Assembly: GCA_964444685.1 (NCBI GenBank)
Contig: CAYUIG010000001.1
Coordinates: 1 to 64,000, forward strand
Direction: 5' to 3'
Origin: CAYUIG01 sp964444685
GTDB lineage: Bacteria > Gemmatimonadota > Gemmatimonadetes > Longimicrobiales > RSA9
DNA length: 64,000 bases
Part shown: in pieces, positions 17,826 to 26,556 of the stretch
Position numbering within the stretch: the stretch's first letter is position 1
How the letters are laid out: each line of letters opens with the position of its first letter
Program-made: the position numbers and the translations under genes
Notes under the pieces: model-generated
Databases searched by the model: none
Seen by the model: the letters and a program-made list of their open reading frames with translations, nothing else
Told to the model about the DNA's origin: nothing

Positions 17826-20483
17826 TCAGCCCTCGCGGAGCACCCGGGCGGGGTCGGCCGCCGCGGCGCGCCGCCCCGGCAGCCACGCGGCGACCGCGGC
17901 CGTAACCAGCATCAGCAGCGCGATTTGCGCGAACGTGGCGGTGTCGAACGGCTGCACGCCGTAGAGCATTCCCGAGAGGAAGCGCGTGAGCCAGCCCGCG
18001 CCGAGCAGGCCGAGTGCGACGCCGGCGCCGCCCAGCACCAGACCTTCGCGGACCACCATGCGCTGCACGTCGCCGGGGCGCGCGCCCAGTGCGAGCCGCA
18101 CACCGATCTCGCGGCTGCGCTGGCGCGTGGTGTAGCTGATCAGTCCGTAGATGCCTACCGCGGCCAGGACGAGTGCGACGACGGAGAAGATGCCGAGCAG
18201 GGCGAGGTGGAAACGTCGCTCGACGAGTGTGTCCCCGATCAGTGCATCGAGAACGCCGCTGTGGTAGATGGACTGCTGCGGGTCCAGGTCCCACACGGTC
18301 GTGCGGAGTGTGTTCAGCAGCGCGGCCGGTTCGCCGCGCGTGCGCACGACGTACGTCACACCCGCGGCCCCGGTTTGTGCGAAGGGCGCGAACAGCTCGG
18401 GACGTGCGGCACTCTCGAGCGAGAACGGCCGCACGTTGCCGACGACGCCGACGATCTCGCGGACCACGGTCGGACCCATGATGCCGACGCCGATCCTGCG
18501 GCCGACCGGATCCTCGTTGCCGAACCAGAGCCGTGCGGCCGCCTCGTTGATGACGACGACGGCGGGCGTACCCGCGCGGTCGCGATCCGTGAATGCGCGG
18601 CCCGCAAGCACCGGGATGCCCATCGTCTCGAAGTAGCCGGGTGACGCGATGTTCGTCGTAGCACGGAGCGACGGCTCACCCGCGGGTGTCGGGCGTCCTT
18701 CGATCTCCACCGTGGCCTGCGGGTCCACCTGTGTGGGATGGAAGGGAAGTGCGCTCACGTACGCAACAGACTCGACGCCCGGCAGCGCCGCGAAGCGTGC
18801 CTCGTACTCCTGCATGCGCTGGATGCGTGCCTCGGCCGTGGGCGCACGGTCGTACAGGAAGAGCTGGAGCGTTGCCACGTTGCGCGCATCGAAACCGGGA
18901 TCGTTGCGCAGCAGTGTGACGAAGCTGCGCATCAGCAGGCCGGCACCGATGAGCAGCATCAGCGCGAGCGCCACCTGCGTCACGACCATGCCTGCGCGCA
19001 GCCGCTGACGCGTGCGGCCTGCGCCGACCGCGCCGCGGCCGCCGGCGCGCAGTGCGGCCAGCACATCGGGACGCGAAGCGCGCAGTGCGGGTGCCACGCC
19101 GAACAGGAACGCGGTCAGCAGTGTGATGCCGGCCGCGAAGATGAGGACACGCCCATCGAGGCCGATCAGCTCGGCGCGCGGCAGCTCCGCGGGCGCCATC
19201 GATGCGATCGCGCGTGTGCCGAGCCAGGCGAGGACGATGCCGCCGGTGCCGCCCAGGAGTGCGAGTCCCAGACTCTCCGCGGACATCTGGCGGATCAAAC
19301 GGCCGCGCCCCGCGCCGAGCGCCGCGCGCACGCCGAGCTCCTGCATCCGTTCCTGCGCTCGCGCGAGCAGCAGCGCCGCGACGTTCGCACACGCGATGAG
19401 CAGCAGGAACGCAACGGCGCCGAGCAGCACGAGCAGCGGCGTACGCACGGAGCCCAGCACGTGATCGGACAGCGGTACGACCGCAGCGCCCGTGCGCCCG
19501 TTCGTTCCCGGATACTCGGCCGCGAGCTGTGCGGCGACGCGCTCCATGTCCGCCTGTGCGGCCTCGACCGTGACCCCCGGTGCGAGCCGCGCCGCCGCGA
19601 ACATGTATGCCGATTCGCGATCCTCCGGCTCCCACGGCTGGAACTGCTTCGGCGCCCAGACGTCGCGATCCGAAGCGGGATACTCGAGGCCGGGCGGCAG
19701 CACGCCCACGATCGTTGCGGGTGTGTGGTCCAGCTCGATGGTCCTGCCGGCTACGCCCGGGTCCGCACCGAAATGCATCTGCCAGAAGCGGTGCGAGATC
19801 ATCACGTGTAGCCCCGCGTTCGGCACGTGGTCCTCGGGCAGAAAGCCGCGGCCCACGACGGGTTTCACGCCGAGTACATCCGCGAAGCCCTCCGTCACCG
19901 CCCACGCCTGCACCGGCTGCGGCGGACCATCACCCGTGAGATCGAAACCGTACGGCTCGGCCAGCGCCATCGACTCGAACGCGTCCGAACGCTCCCGCCA
20001 GGCGAGGAAGTTTCCCGGCGATACCTCGCGCGGACCGCCCGTTTCGAGGTTGCGCTCCGACAAGGTCACAACGCGATCGATTCCATCGTACGGGAGCGGC
20101 CGCAGCAGCACGTGATCCGCGGCACCGAAAATCGCGGCGTTCGCACCGATGCCTGCCGCGAGCGTCAGCACCGCGACGAACGCGAAGCCCGGCCGGCTGC
20201 GCAGCTGTCGGAGACCGTGCATCAGATCCTGCGCGAACTCGCGCACGTACTCGCGACGCTCCATGCGACGCTCCCGTCGTTGATCGGATTCCCGGCACAC
20301 GGTCCGTGTGCGCTCCACATCGCCGAAGCGCCGCAGCGCCTCCGACCACGCTTCCGACTGCGAAAGGCCGTTGCGCTGCAGCTCCTGCGCACGCATTCCC
20401 AGGTGGAACGCCAGCTCCTCGTCCACCTCCTCGCGCAGCCGCGAACGCCGCCGCACGTGCCGCAGGGGATCGCGATGATCCAT
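17826..20483 (-). CDS. ADOP-type ABC permease (two FtsX/MacB domains)
   Basis: An 885-aa inner-membrane protein of the family named acidobacterial duplicated orphan permease. The N-terminal 80 residues are a soluble helical region (REEVDEELAFHLGMRAQEL). Two MacB-type periplasmic core plus FtsX permease modules follow, each with a first TM helix, a large periplasmic domain and three terminal helices (about 90-470 and 480-885). Relatives work as mechanotransmission or export permeases, usually with a separate ATPase, none being adjacent here. The ATG overlaps the PadR stop by 1 bp (TGATG), so the two are coupled. Its substrate is unknown. Confidence 0.9.
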   Translation of the reverse strand: MDHRDPLRHVRRRSRLREEVDEELAFHLGMRAQELQRNGLSQSEAWSEALRRFGDVERTRTVCRESDQRRERRMERREYVREFAQDLMHGLRQLRSRPGFAFVAVLTLAAGIGANAAIFGAADHVLLRPLPYDGIDRVVTLSERNLETGGPREVSPGNFLAWRERSDAFESMALAEPYGFDLTGDGPPQPVQAWAVTEGFADVLGVKPVVGRGFLPEDHVPNAGLHVMISHRFWQMHFGADPGVAGRTIELDHTPATIVGVLPPGLEYPASDRDVWAPKQFQPWEPEDRESAYMFAAARLAPGVTVEAAQADMERVAAQLAAEYPGTNGRTGAAVVPLSDHVLGSVRTPLLVLLGAVAFLLLIACANVAALLLARAQERMQELGVRAALGAGRGRLIRQMSAESLGLALLGGTGGIVLAWLGTRAIASMAPAELPRAELIGLDGRVLIFAAGITLLTAFLFGVAPALRASRPDVLAALRAGGRGAVGAGRTRQRLRAGMVVTQVALALMLLIGAGLLMRSFVTLLRNDPGFDARNVATLQLFLYDRAPTAEARIQRMQEYEARFAALPGVESVAYVSALPFHPTQVDPQATVEIEGRPTPAGEPSLRATTNIASPGYFETMGIPVLAGRAFTDRDRAGTPAVVVINEAAARLWFGNEDPVGRRIGVGIMGPTVVREIVGVVGNVRPFSLESAARPELFAPFAQTGAAGVTYVVRTRGEPAALLNTLRTTVWDLDPQQSIYHSGVLDALIGDTLVERRFHLALLGIFSVVALVLAAVGIYGLISYTTRQRSREIGVRLALGARPGDVQRMVVREGLVLGGAGVALGLLGAGWLTRFLSGMLYGVQPFDTATFAQIALLMLVTAAVAAWLPGRRAAAADPARVLREG

Positions 20484-20821
20484 CACGCAGTCGCAGGATT
20501 CAGCACCGCGAACACCGCCTCCGCATACGCCATCCAGCTCGCCGTCTCCAGCTTCAGGCGACGACGCCCGTCCGCCGTCAGCTCGTAGAAACGAGCCCGC
20601 TTCCCGTTCTCCGCATGGCCCCATTCCGATTCCAGCCAGCCCCGCTCCTCCATGCGATGCAGCGCCTGGTACAGCGCGCCATCCTCGATCGACAGTACGC
20701 CGCCCGTGCGCTCCTCGATGCGCGATACGATCGCGTAGCCGTGGAGCGGCCCGGCCATGAGCGTCTTCAGGATCAGCACGTGGAGCGTGCCGCGCATCAG
20801 CTGGGTCGTGGGCTCGGTCAT
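20483..20821 (-). CDS. PadR-family transcriptional regulator
   Basis: A 112-aa winged-helix repressor. It has the PadR signature: MRGTLHVLILKTL, then GYAIVSRIEERTGG, GALYQALHRMEERGWLESEW and GKRARFYELTADGRRRL. It lacks a long C-terminal dimerisation domain, so it is the short PadR-s2 type. Coupling to an ADOP permease is a recurrent arrangement, and the regulator very likely controls its own operon. The ligand is unknown. Confidence 0.9.
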   Translation of the reverse strand: MTEPTTQLMRGTLHVLILKTLMAGPLHGYAIVSRIEERTGGVLSIEDGALYQALHRMEERGWLESEWGHAENGKRARFYELTADGRRRLKLETASWMAYAEAVFAVLNPATA

Positions 20822-20834
20822 CTTTCCCGGTCCG

Positions 20835-20843
20835 GTTATATCA
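20835..20843 (-). promoter_or_regulatory. Putative extended -10 promoter of the padR-permease operon
   Basis: On the minus strand TGATATAAC matches TGnTATAAT with one mismatch, about 14 bp before the PadR ATG. No good -35 is seen. Just upstream is an ACCTaagaACCT direct repeat that could serve as the PadR operator. The leader would be very short, which makes this tentative. Confidence 0.35.
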
Positions 20844-20885
20844 GGTTCTTAGGTAATGGTTGGGCATGTGGGGGACTTCTGTCAA

Positions 20886-21030
20886 GGCGGGCGACGGCGG
20901 GAGGCGTTGACTGCGGGAGACGTGACTGCGGGAGGCGAACGGCGCCAACTGCGGGGGGACTGCGGGTGACAGCGGGAGGCGAACGGCGGGCGGCGGACGG
21001 CGCCACTGCGGGAACGGCGGGTGGCTTGAT
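20886..21030 (+). repeat. GGGAGGC repeat array (copy 1, forward)
   Basis: An irregular array of tgcgggaggcg-like units sharing a longer core (gcgccaactgcggggg, then gcgggtgac, then gcgggaggcg) with arrays at 21380-21515, 28930-29077 and 36293-36440. It contains no credible gene. With the copy at 21380 it forms an inward-facing inverted pair in the 715-bp space between padR and the ABC operon. Confidence 0.75.
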
Positions 21031-21152
21031 CGGCTTGGCGGGGATTTCCTGCGTATAGCCATGGTATCTGTGACGCGTCCCTAAGGCGTTCATCGCGTGA
21101 CATGATCTCGACGGGCGGGGATTCGTTGACGTCATCCGGTGCGTGCCGGTCT

Positions 21153-21288
21153 GCATGCAATCGGACAGGCATTGCAGCGCATGCGCTCATCCGGCCGGTT
21201 GGGTGCGCGTACCGCACGGAATCGGACAACTCCGGCCGTCGCGCTCGACTCTCGTCCGATTTCACGCTCCCAGCGCACGAAATCGGAC
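21153..21288 (+). repeat. Three GCAYGVAATCGGAC motifs at exact 61-bp spacing
   Basis: Copies begin at 21153, 21214 and 21275. The last faces an inverted copy (CGTCCGATTT at 21253-21262 against AAATCGGACG at 21280-21289), giving a perfect 10-bp inverted repeat. The intervening 47 bp do not match each other. This is too short for CRISPR repeats and no cas gene is present. Regular spacing near six helical turns suggests protein binding sites, but this is inference. Confidence 0.6.
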
Positions 21289-21379
21289 GATCCAAGAGCC
21301 GCAGACCGGCCGTCGTGCAGATCCGTGCGCCGAGTCGGCCGGACCGAGGGAACTGGAATGTAAGGAGCAATTCATTCCC

Positions 21380-21515
21380 ACCCGCCGTTCCCGCCGTGAC
21401 GCATCACGCCTCCCGCCGTACGCCTCCCGCCGTCACCCGCAGTCCCTCCCGCCGTTGGCGCATTTCGCCTCCCGCAGTACGTCTCCCGCATCACGACTCC
21501 CGCAGTTGGGGAGGA
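21380..21515 (-). repeat. GGGAGGC repeat array (copy 2, reverse)
   Basis: An array of cctcccgc units, the reverse complement of the array at 20886-21030, ending about 22 bp before the ABC ATPase start codon. The shared core is the same (gcgccaac, gcgggtgac, gcgggaggcg in reverse). No coding potential. Confidence 0.75.
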
Positions 21516-21536
21516 GCCCGTATCTTCCGCGCCACC

Positions 21537-22457
21537 ATGCTCGCAATCTCCTGCAAAGGTCTGGTCAAACGGTACGCCGACGTGACGGCGGTGGATGGTC
21601 TCGACCTGGAGGTCCGGGCGGGGGAGTGCTTCGGGCTGCTGGGCCCGAACGGGGCGGGGAAGACGACGACGGTGGAGATCCTCCAGGGGCTGACGCCTGC
21701 GGACGCTGGGCAGGTGGAGATCCTGGGGATGACGTGGGAGCGGGACGCGGCGGCGCTGCGCGAGCGTCTCGGAACGGTGCTCCAGGAGACGAAGTTCCCG
21801 CCGAAGCTCACGGTGGAAGAGCTGCTGAAGCTGTTCCGCAGTCTGTATCGGACCGGGTCGCCGGTGGATCGGGCGATCGGGGCGACGAACCTCGAGGAGA
21901 AGCGTCACGCGCGTGTGGCGAAGTTGTCGGGCGGCCAGCGGCAACGCCTCGCCGTTGCGACCGCGCTGGTGGCGGATCCGGAGCTTCTTTTCCTCGACGA
22001 GCCGACGGCGGGGCTGGACCCGCAGGCGCGGCGCGGGCTGTGGGACCTGATCATGGATCTGCGGTCGCGCGGGCGGACGGTCGTGCTCACCACCCACTAC
22101 ATGGATGAAGCGGAACGGCTGTGTGACCGCGTCGCCGTCGTGGATCGCGGAAAGGTGATCGCGCTCGGCACGCCGTCGGAGCTGATACGCGGGCTCGGTG
22201 CGGAGCACGTGGTGGAGTTCGCGGTGGAAGAGGGCGCGGTTGCCGTTGCAGATCTGTCGGCACTGCCCGGCGTGCTCTCCGTGAACGAATCGGCGGATGC
22301 GACGCGGCTGACGGTGACACGGGTGCACGAAGCGGTGCCGTCGCTGCTGTCGTTGCTGCGCGAGCGGCAGCGCGTGCTGAGCCGCCTCGCCACGCATCAC
22401 GCCACGCTGGAAGACGTGTTCCTGAGCCTGACGGGGCGGAGCCTGCGCGATGAGTGA
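21537..22457 (+). CDS. ABC transporter ATP-binding protein (ABC-2 exporter type)
   Basis: A 306-aa cytoplasmic ATPase that drives an ABC-2 exporter. The Walker A motif is GPNGAGKTT (about residue 39), the signature LSGGQRQRL (about 135), Walker B LLFLDEPTAGLD (about 155) and the switch histidine is in LTTHYMDEAE. The C-terminal 80 residues are the extra domain seen in drug-export and NodI/CcmA-like ATPases. The ATG at 21537 is chosen; a longer in-frame reading runs into the repeat array. It overlaps the permease gene by 8 bp. The cargo could be a drug, lipid or polysaccharide. Confidence 0.95.
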   Translation: MLAISCKGLVKRYADVTAVDGLDLEVRAGECFGLLGPNGAGKTTTVEILQGLTPADAGQVEILGMTWERDAAALRERLGTVLQETKFPPKLTVEELLKLFRSLYRTGSPVDRAIGATNLEEKRHARVAKLSGGQRQRLAVATALVADPELLFLDEPTAGLDPQARRGLWDLIMDLRSRGRTVVLTTHYMDEAERLCDRVAVVDRGKVIALGTPSELIRGLGAEHVVEFAVEEGAVAVADLSALPGVLSVNESADATRLTVTRVHEAVPSLLSLLRERQRVLSRLATHHATLEDVFLSLTGRSLRDE

Positions 22458-23493
22458 GCGTTACGGCGGGCCATTGATCCAGCTCACACTCTGGCGGGTG
22501 CGTGATTTCCTGCGCGAACCGGAAGCGGTGTTCTGGATCTTCGCGTTCCCCGTGCTGCTCGCGCTGGCGCTGGGGATCGCGTTCAGCAGCCGAGGGACGA
22601 GCGAGCTGACGGTGGGCATCGTCGCCGGTACGCCGGGCAGTGCGGCGGTCGAGCAGGCCCTGGAAAGTGCGGAGGGCCTGCGCGTCGAGGTGCTGGGTGA
22701 GGATGAGGCGCGGAGCCGGCTGCGGACGGGTCGCATTGCGCTGCTCGTCACACCGGGGGACCCTGCGACGTTGACGTACGATCCCGCGCGCGAGGAGGCG
22801 CTGCTCGCGCGCCAGCGCGTGGACGACGCGCTACAGGAGGCGGCCGGGCGACGGGACGTGGTGACGCTGCAGCGCGTGGAGGTGACGGAGAAGGGGTCGC
22901 GCTACATCGACTTCCTGATTCCCGGGCTGCTGGGGCTCAACATCATGGGCACGGGCATGTGGGGGATCGGGTTCAGTCTTGTGAGTCTGCGGAAGGACGG
23001 TTTGCTCAAGCGGCTGCTCGCGGCGCCGATGCGGCGGAGCGACATGCTGCTCTCGCAGATCCTGGCGCGCATGGTGTTCCTCGCACTCGAGGTCACCCTC
23101 GTCGTGGCGTTCGGGATGCTCGCGTTCGGCGTGCCGTTCCGGGGCGGCGTCGCGGCGTTCACGGTCGTCGTCATCGTCGGCGCGCTCGCCTTTTCCGGAC
23201 TCGGACTGCTGGTGGCGGCACGGCCGCGCACCGTCGAGGGCGTGTCCGGCCTCATGAACCTGGTGATGGTGCCCATGTGGATCTTCTCCGGGGTGTTCTT
23301 CGCGTGGTCGAACTTCCCGGAGGCGATGCATCCGTTCATCCGCTGGCTGCCGCTCACCGCGCTGAATGACGCACTGCGCGCGGTCATGCTGGACGGCAGC
23401 GGTTTCGCCGCGGTAGCCGGCGGACTGGCGGTGCTAATGCTCTGGGGCGGCATTACATTCCTCGCCGCACTTCGGTTGTTTCGATGGAGCTGA
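22450..23493 (+). CDS. ABC-2 type permease
   Basis: A 347-aa inner-membrane permease paired with the preceding ATPase. It has an N-terminal TM helix (about residues 25-45), a periplasmic domain of about 120 residues, and five C-terminal TM helices starting with YIDFLIPGLLGLNIMGTGMW, the layout of the ABC-2 (DrrB/YhgE-like) group with a large extracytoplasmic loop. The ATGA overlap with the ATPase indicates stoichiometric translation. Function is efflux or export; no substrate can be named. Confidence 0.92.
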   Translation: MSERYGGPLIQLTLWRVRDFLREPEAVFWIFAFPVLLALALGIAFSSRGTSELTVGIVAGTPGSAAVEQALESAEGLRVEVLGEDEARSRLRTGRIALLVTPGDPATLTYDPAREEALLARQRVDDALQEAAGRRDVVTLQRVEVTEKGSRYIDFLIPGLLGLNIMGTGMWGIGFSLVSLRKDGLLKRLLAAPMRRSDMLLSQILARMVFLALEVTLVVAFGMLAFGVPFRGGVAAFTVVVIVGALAFSGLGLLVAARPRTVEGVSGLMNLVMVPMWIFSGVFFAWSNFPEAMHPFIRWLPLTALNDALRAVMLDGSGFAAVAGGLAVLMLWGGITFLAALRLFRWS

Positions 23494-23555
23494 CGGGGAT
23501 TGCCAACGGACCCGGCCTGCGCGACCGTGAGGAGGCGGCCGGGAGGAGAGCGTCG

Positions 23556-23945
23556 ATGCGGGAGACGAAGCGGTACGGCGAGCGGGTTCGCCGGTACACC
23601 GACAAGATGGAGCGCGTGCTGTACGACGCGTATACGAAGATGGACGAGGAGCGGGAATCGCGCGGCCTCGGCCATCCCACGCCGGAAGAAGTCGATCTCA
23701 TCTCGTGGCCACAGACGTGGCCGGATGCGCGCTGCGGATTCGCCGAGCCGCAGCGGGATGTCTTTCCGAGCGAACAGACGGACCTCGTCGTCGACACGGT
23801 GACGGGCGTCGTCTACGTCTATCATGCCGGCCGCTTCGCGCGCAGACTCGCATCGCCGGGGGCTGCGTTCTGGACGGCCGCGAAGGAGCGGCAGCTGCCC
23901 GGCGCCGTCGACGAAGCGGCCTGGGCCGAGCTCGAGACGAACTGA
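23556..23945 (+). CDS. Conserved-looking hypothetical protein
   Basis: A 129-aa, probably cytoplasmic protein with no signal peptide. The N-terminal half is helical and charged (RYTDKMERVLYDAYTKMDEE), the C-terminal half mixed alpha/beta with TDLVVDTVTGVVYVYHAG. I do not recognise the family. The start with the best ribosome-binding site (GGGAGGAGAG, 5 bp spacing) is 23556; an in-frame ATG at 23484 would overlap the permease stop and add 24 residues. It follows the ABC genes closely and could be cotranscribed with them. Confidence 0.6.
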   Translation: MRETKRYGERVRRYTDKMERVLYDAYTKMDEERESRGLGHPTPEEVDLISWPQTWPDARCGFAEPQRDVFPSEQTDLVVDTVTGVVYVYHAGRFARRLASPGAAFWTAAKERQLPGAVDEAAWAELETN

Positions 23946-24036
23946 CCGGGGCGACGTCGCCCCGCTGCCGTCCTGCCGGTTTCTGCGTGCGCGCCGAGCG
24001 CACGTGACTCTATCGCGACATTCCCAGGAGGCCCTC

Positions 24037-26556
24037 GTGCGTCTCATCCGGCGTTGTGCGCCCGCCGCGGTCATCCTCATGCTCGCCTGTTCGGGCGGCG
24101 ATTCCGGCAACGGTGGCACCGACCCGGAGCCGGTATCGACCGTCACGGTGAACCCGCCGCAGGCGGCGCTGCAGCCGGGGCAGACACAGCAGCTCACGGC
24201 CCAGACACGGGATGCCGCGGGGAACGTGCTGACCGGTCGCACGGTCACGTGGTCGTCCAACAACGAGGCAGCCGCGACCGTGAGCGCGACGGGTCTCGTG
24301 CTGGCCGCGGCGCCCGGGAACGCGCGCATCACCGCCACGTCGGAAGGACGCTCGGGCGGGTCCGACATCACGGTCAATCCGCCGGCGGTCGCGAGTGTGA
24401 CGATTGCGCCGGCGGGGCCGCACTACCTGACCGTCGGACAGCAGATGACGTTCACGGCGACCGCACTCGATGCGCAGAACCAGCCGATCGCCGGCAAGAC
24501 GTTCGCGTGGTCGTCCTCGAACCAGACCGCGGTGGCGGTGACGCAGGCGGGCGTGGCGACGGCGCAGGCGGTGGGCGTGGCGCAGGTGCGCGCGACCGTG
24601 GACGGCGTGCAGGGCAGCGTAAGCATCGAGGTGGCCCAGGGCTCGCCGGTCGTGATCACGCAGATCACACCCGCGACGCTCATCGAAGGACAGGCCGCCA
24701 CCATCACGGGCACCGGCTTCAGTGCGACCGCGGCACAGAACAGCGTGATGATCGAAGGGGTGGCCGCGGCGATCACGCAGGCCACGGCAACCACGCTCCA
24801 GGTCACGGTGCCGGCGTTCGACTGCCGGCCGCCGCGCAACGCGCCCGTGCAGGTCACCACGTCGGGTGCGCAGAGCAACATCGTCCAGCATCCGGTCGGC
24901 CCCGCGGGTGCGCCCATCAACCTCGCCGTGGGCCAGCAGCTCGTACTCGACGGCAACTCGTCGGGCTGTCTCCAGTTCGCGGCGTCGAACAGCGCGGAGC
25001 GCTACATCTTCGGCGTGCAGTCCGTGTCCGAATCGCTGAACACGATCACGTCGCTTTCGGTCGGCGCCACCGTGCCGTCCGACGCCGCCACGTTCGCGCC
25101 GCTGGCTCCTGTGCCCGAGCCGGTGCGGCAAACGAGGGCGGTGGACCCGCGGCTGAGGGAGCGCATGGAGCGCTGGGGCCGTCACATCGACATCACGGCG
25201 GAGATGTACGAGCAGCACCGCCGGCACTTCCAGCCGATGTTCAACGCCGCGCCGCCGCTCACGGCGACGGCATCGGCCGCGGCGCCGACCGTGCCCGCCT
25301 CGGTTCAGGAGGGTGAGGTCATCACGGTGCGCTTCCCGGCGGCGCGCTCCGCGAATCCGTGCCTGAACCCCACGAACGTGCAGGCAAAGGTCCGCAAGAT
25401 CATCGGTCAGGCGATCATCCTCGAGGACCAGGCCAACCCGGTGCTGCTCGACGATGCCACGATCGCGACGATGTCCGCGCAGATCGCACAGCTGTACGAC
25501 ATCGACGTGGATCAGTACGGTACGCCGAGCGACATCGACGGCAACCAGCGCATCGTCGTGCTGTTCACTCGAGAGGTGAACGAGCTCACGCCTGCGCCAC
25601 TCGCCTTCGTGTTCCCCGGCGACCGCGTGCCCGTCGCACAGTGTGCGTCGAGCAACGAGGGCGAGTTCTTCTATGCGCTGGCGGTGGATCCGAACGGCGC
25701 GCTCGGCGGTGCGTACACGCTCGAGGACTCGATGAACGATTTCGCCCTGATCTTCGTTCACGAGTTCGCGCACATCATCCAGATCTCCCGGCGTGCGGCG
25801 GTCGGCGGTCAGATCATGGTTGCGTGGGTGGCCGAGGCGCTGGCGACGGGTGCGCAGGAGATCGCTGGATTCGAGATCCTGGGCCTCTCGGATGGGCAGA
25901 ACTACGGACCGGAGTTCGTGGAACCGTTCCTTGGCGCGGACGCGCGCGGGTTCTTCACCTTCCTGTACGACTTCGTTTCATACTTCGGCCTGAACGCTCA
26001 GAACGGGAGGACCGCGAACGCGCCGGAGCAATGCGGCTGGCTGAGCGACGGCTTCAGCGACAACTCGGGGGTCTGTTCGTACTTCGGCAACCGCCTCAAG
26101 TACGCGTTGCCGTGGACACTCATCAAGCAGGCGATCGACAACCACCACGGCGGCGCGGCCGGCCAGAAGAACCTCATGCGCGCCTTCTCCGAGTACAACG
26201 GCGGTCCGGGCGGTTTCGCGGAAGTGTCCGCGATCCTCGGAAAGCCGATGGCTCAGCTGATGGCGGAGTGGGCGCCGATCCTCTTCATCGACGAGCGCTT
26301 CCCGGCGGTGACGGGATTCCAGATGAGGAACTTCAAGCTGACCGACGTCGTCGCGCTTTTCGGACAGAACGCGCCGCTGCAGCCGCGCGCGCGCGGGTTC
26401 ACCGCGTTCGTGGACAACCTCCAGGTGCGCGCGTCCTCATCGGCCTACTACGACATCAGCGGGCCGACGCGGCCGGCGACTGCGATCAGGGTGCGCGACT
26501 CGTTCGGCGCGCCACCGCCGAACCACATCCAGGTGTGGATCGTGCGCGTGCAGTAG
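24037..26556 (+). CDS. Ig-like domain lipoprotein with zinc metallopeptidase motif
   Basis: An 839-aa lipoprotein. The GTG start has an AGGAGG ribosome-binding site 5 bp upstream, and the signal ends LMLAC (Cys19). Two bacterial Ig-like domains (Big_2; LQPGQTQQLTA, VGQQMTFTATA) are followed by an IPT/TIG domain (SPVVITQITPATLIEGQ) to about residue 290. Then comes a domain with DIDGNQRIVVLFT and the zinc signature FVHEFAHIIQ (HExxH), resembling M30 hyicolysin-like peptidases. It probably cleaves proteins at the cell surface. The third zinc ligand cannot be assigned with confidence. It ends one base before the convergent S9 peptidase gene. Confidence 0.78.
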   Translation: MRLIRRCAPAAVILMLACSGGDSGNGGTDPEPVSTVTVNPPQAALQPGQTQQLTAQTRDAAGNVLTGRTVTWSSNNEAAATVSATGLVLAAAPGNARITATSEGRSGGSDITVNPPAVASVTIAPAGPHYLTVGQQMTFTATALDAQNQPIAGKTFAWSSSNQTAVAVTQAGVATAQAVGVAQVRATVDGVQGSVSIEVAQGSPVVITQITPATLIEGQAATITGTGFSATAAQNSVMIEGVAAAITQATATTLQVTVPAFDCRPPRNAPVQVTTSGAQSNIVQHPVGPAGAPINLAVGQQLVLDGNSSGCLQFAASNSAERYIFGVQSVSESLNTITSLSVGATVPSDAATFAPLAPVPEPVRQTRAVDPRLRERMERWGRHIDITAEMYEQHRRHFQPMFNAAPPLTATASAAAPTVPASVQEGEVITVRFPAARSANPCLNPTNVQAKVRKIIGQAIILEDQANPVLLDDATIATMSAQIAQLYDIDVDQYGTPSDIDGNQRIVVLFTREVNELTPAPLAFVFPGDRVPVAQCASSNEGEFFYALAVDPNGALGGAYTLEDSMNDFALIFVHEFAHIIQISRRAAVGGQIMVAWVAEALATGAQEIAGFEILGLSDGQNYGPEFVEPFLGADARGFFTFLYDFVSYFGLNAQNGRTANAPEQCGWLSDGFSDNSGVCSYFGNRLKYALPWTLIKQAIDNHHGGAAGQKNLMRAFSEYNGGPGGFAEVSAILGKPMAQLMAEWAPILFIDERFPAVTGFQMRNFKLTDVVALFGQNAPLQPRARGFTAFVDNLQVRASSSAYYDISGPTRPATAIRVRDSFGAPPPNHIQVWIVRVQ

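Noticed and set aside
21153..21288. Regularly spaced motif considered as a CRISPR array
   Set aside because: Repeats are only 14 bp, three in number and without cas genes; CRISPR repeats are at least 21 bp.
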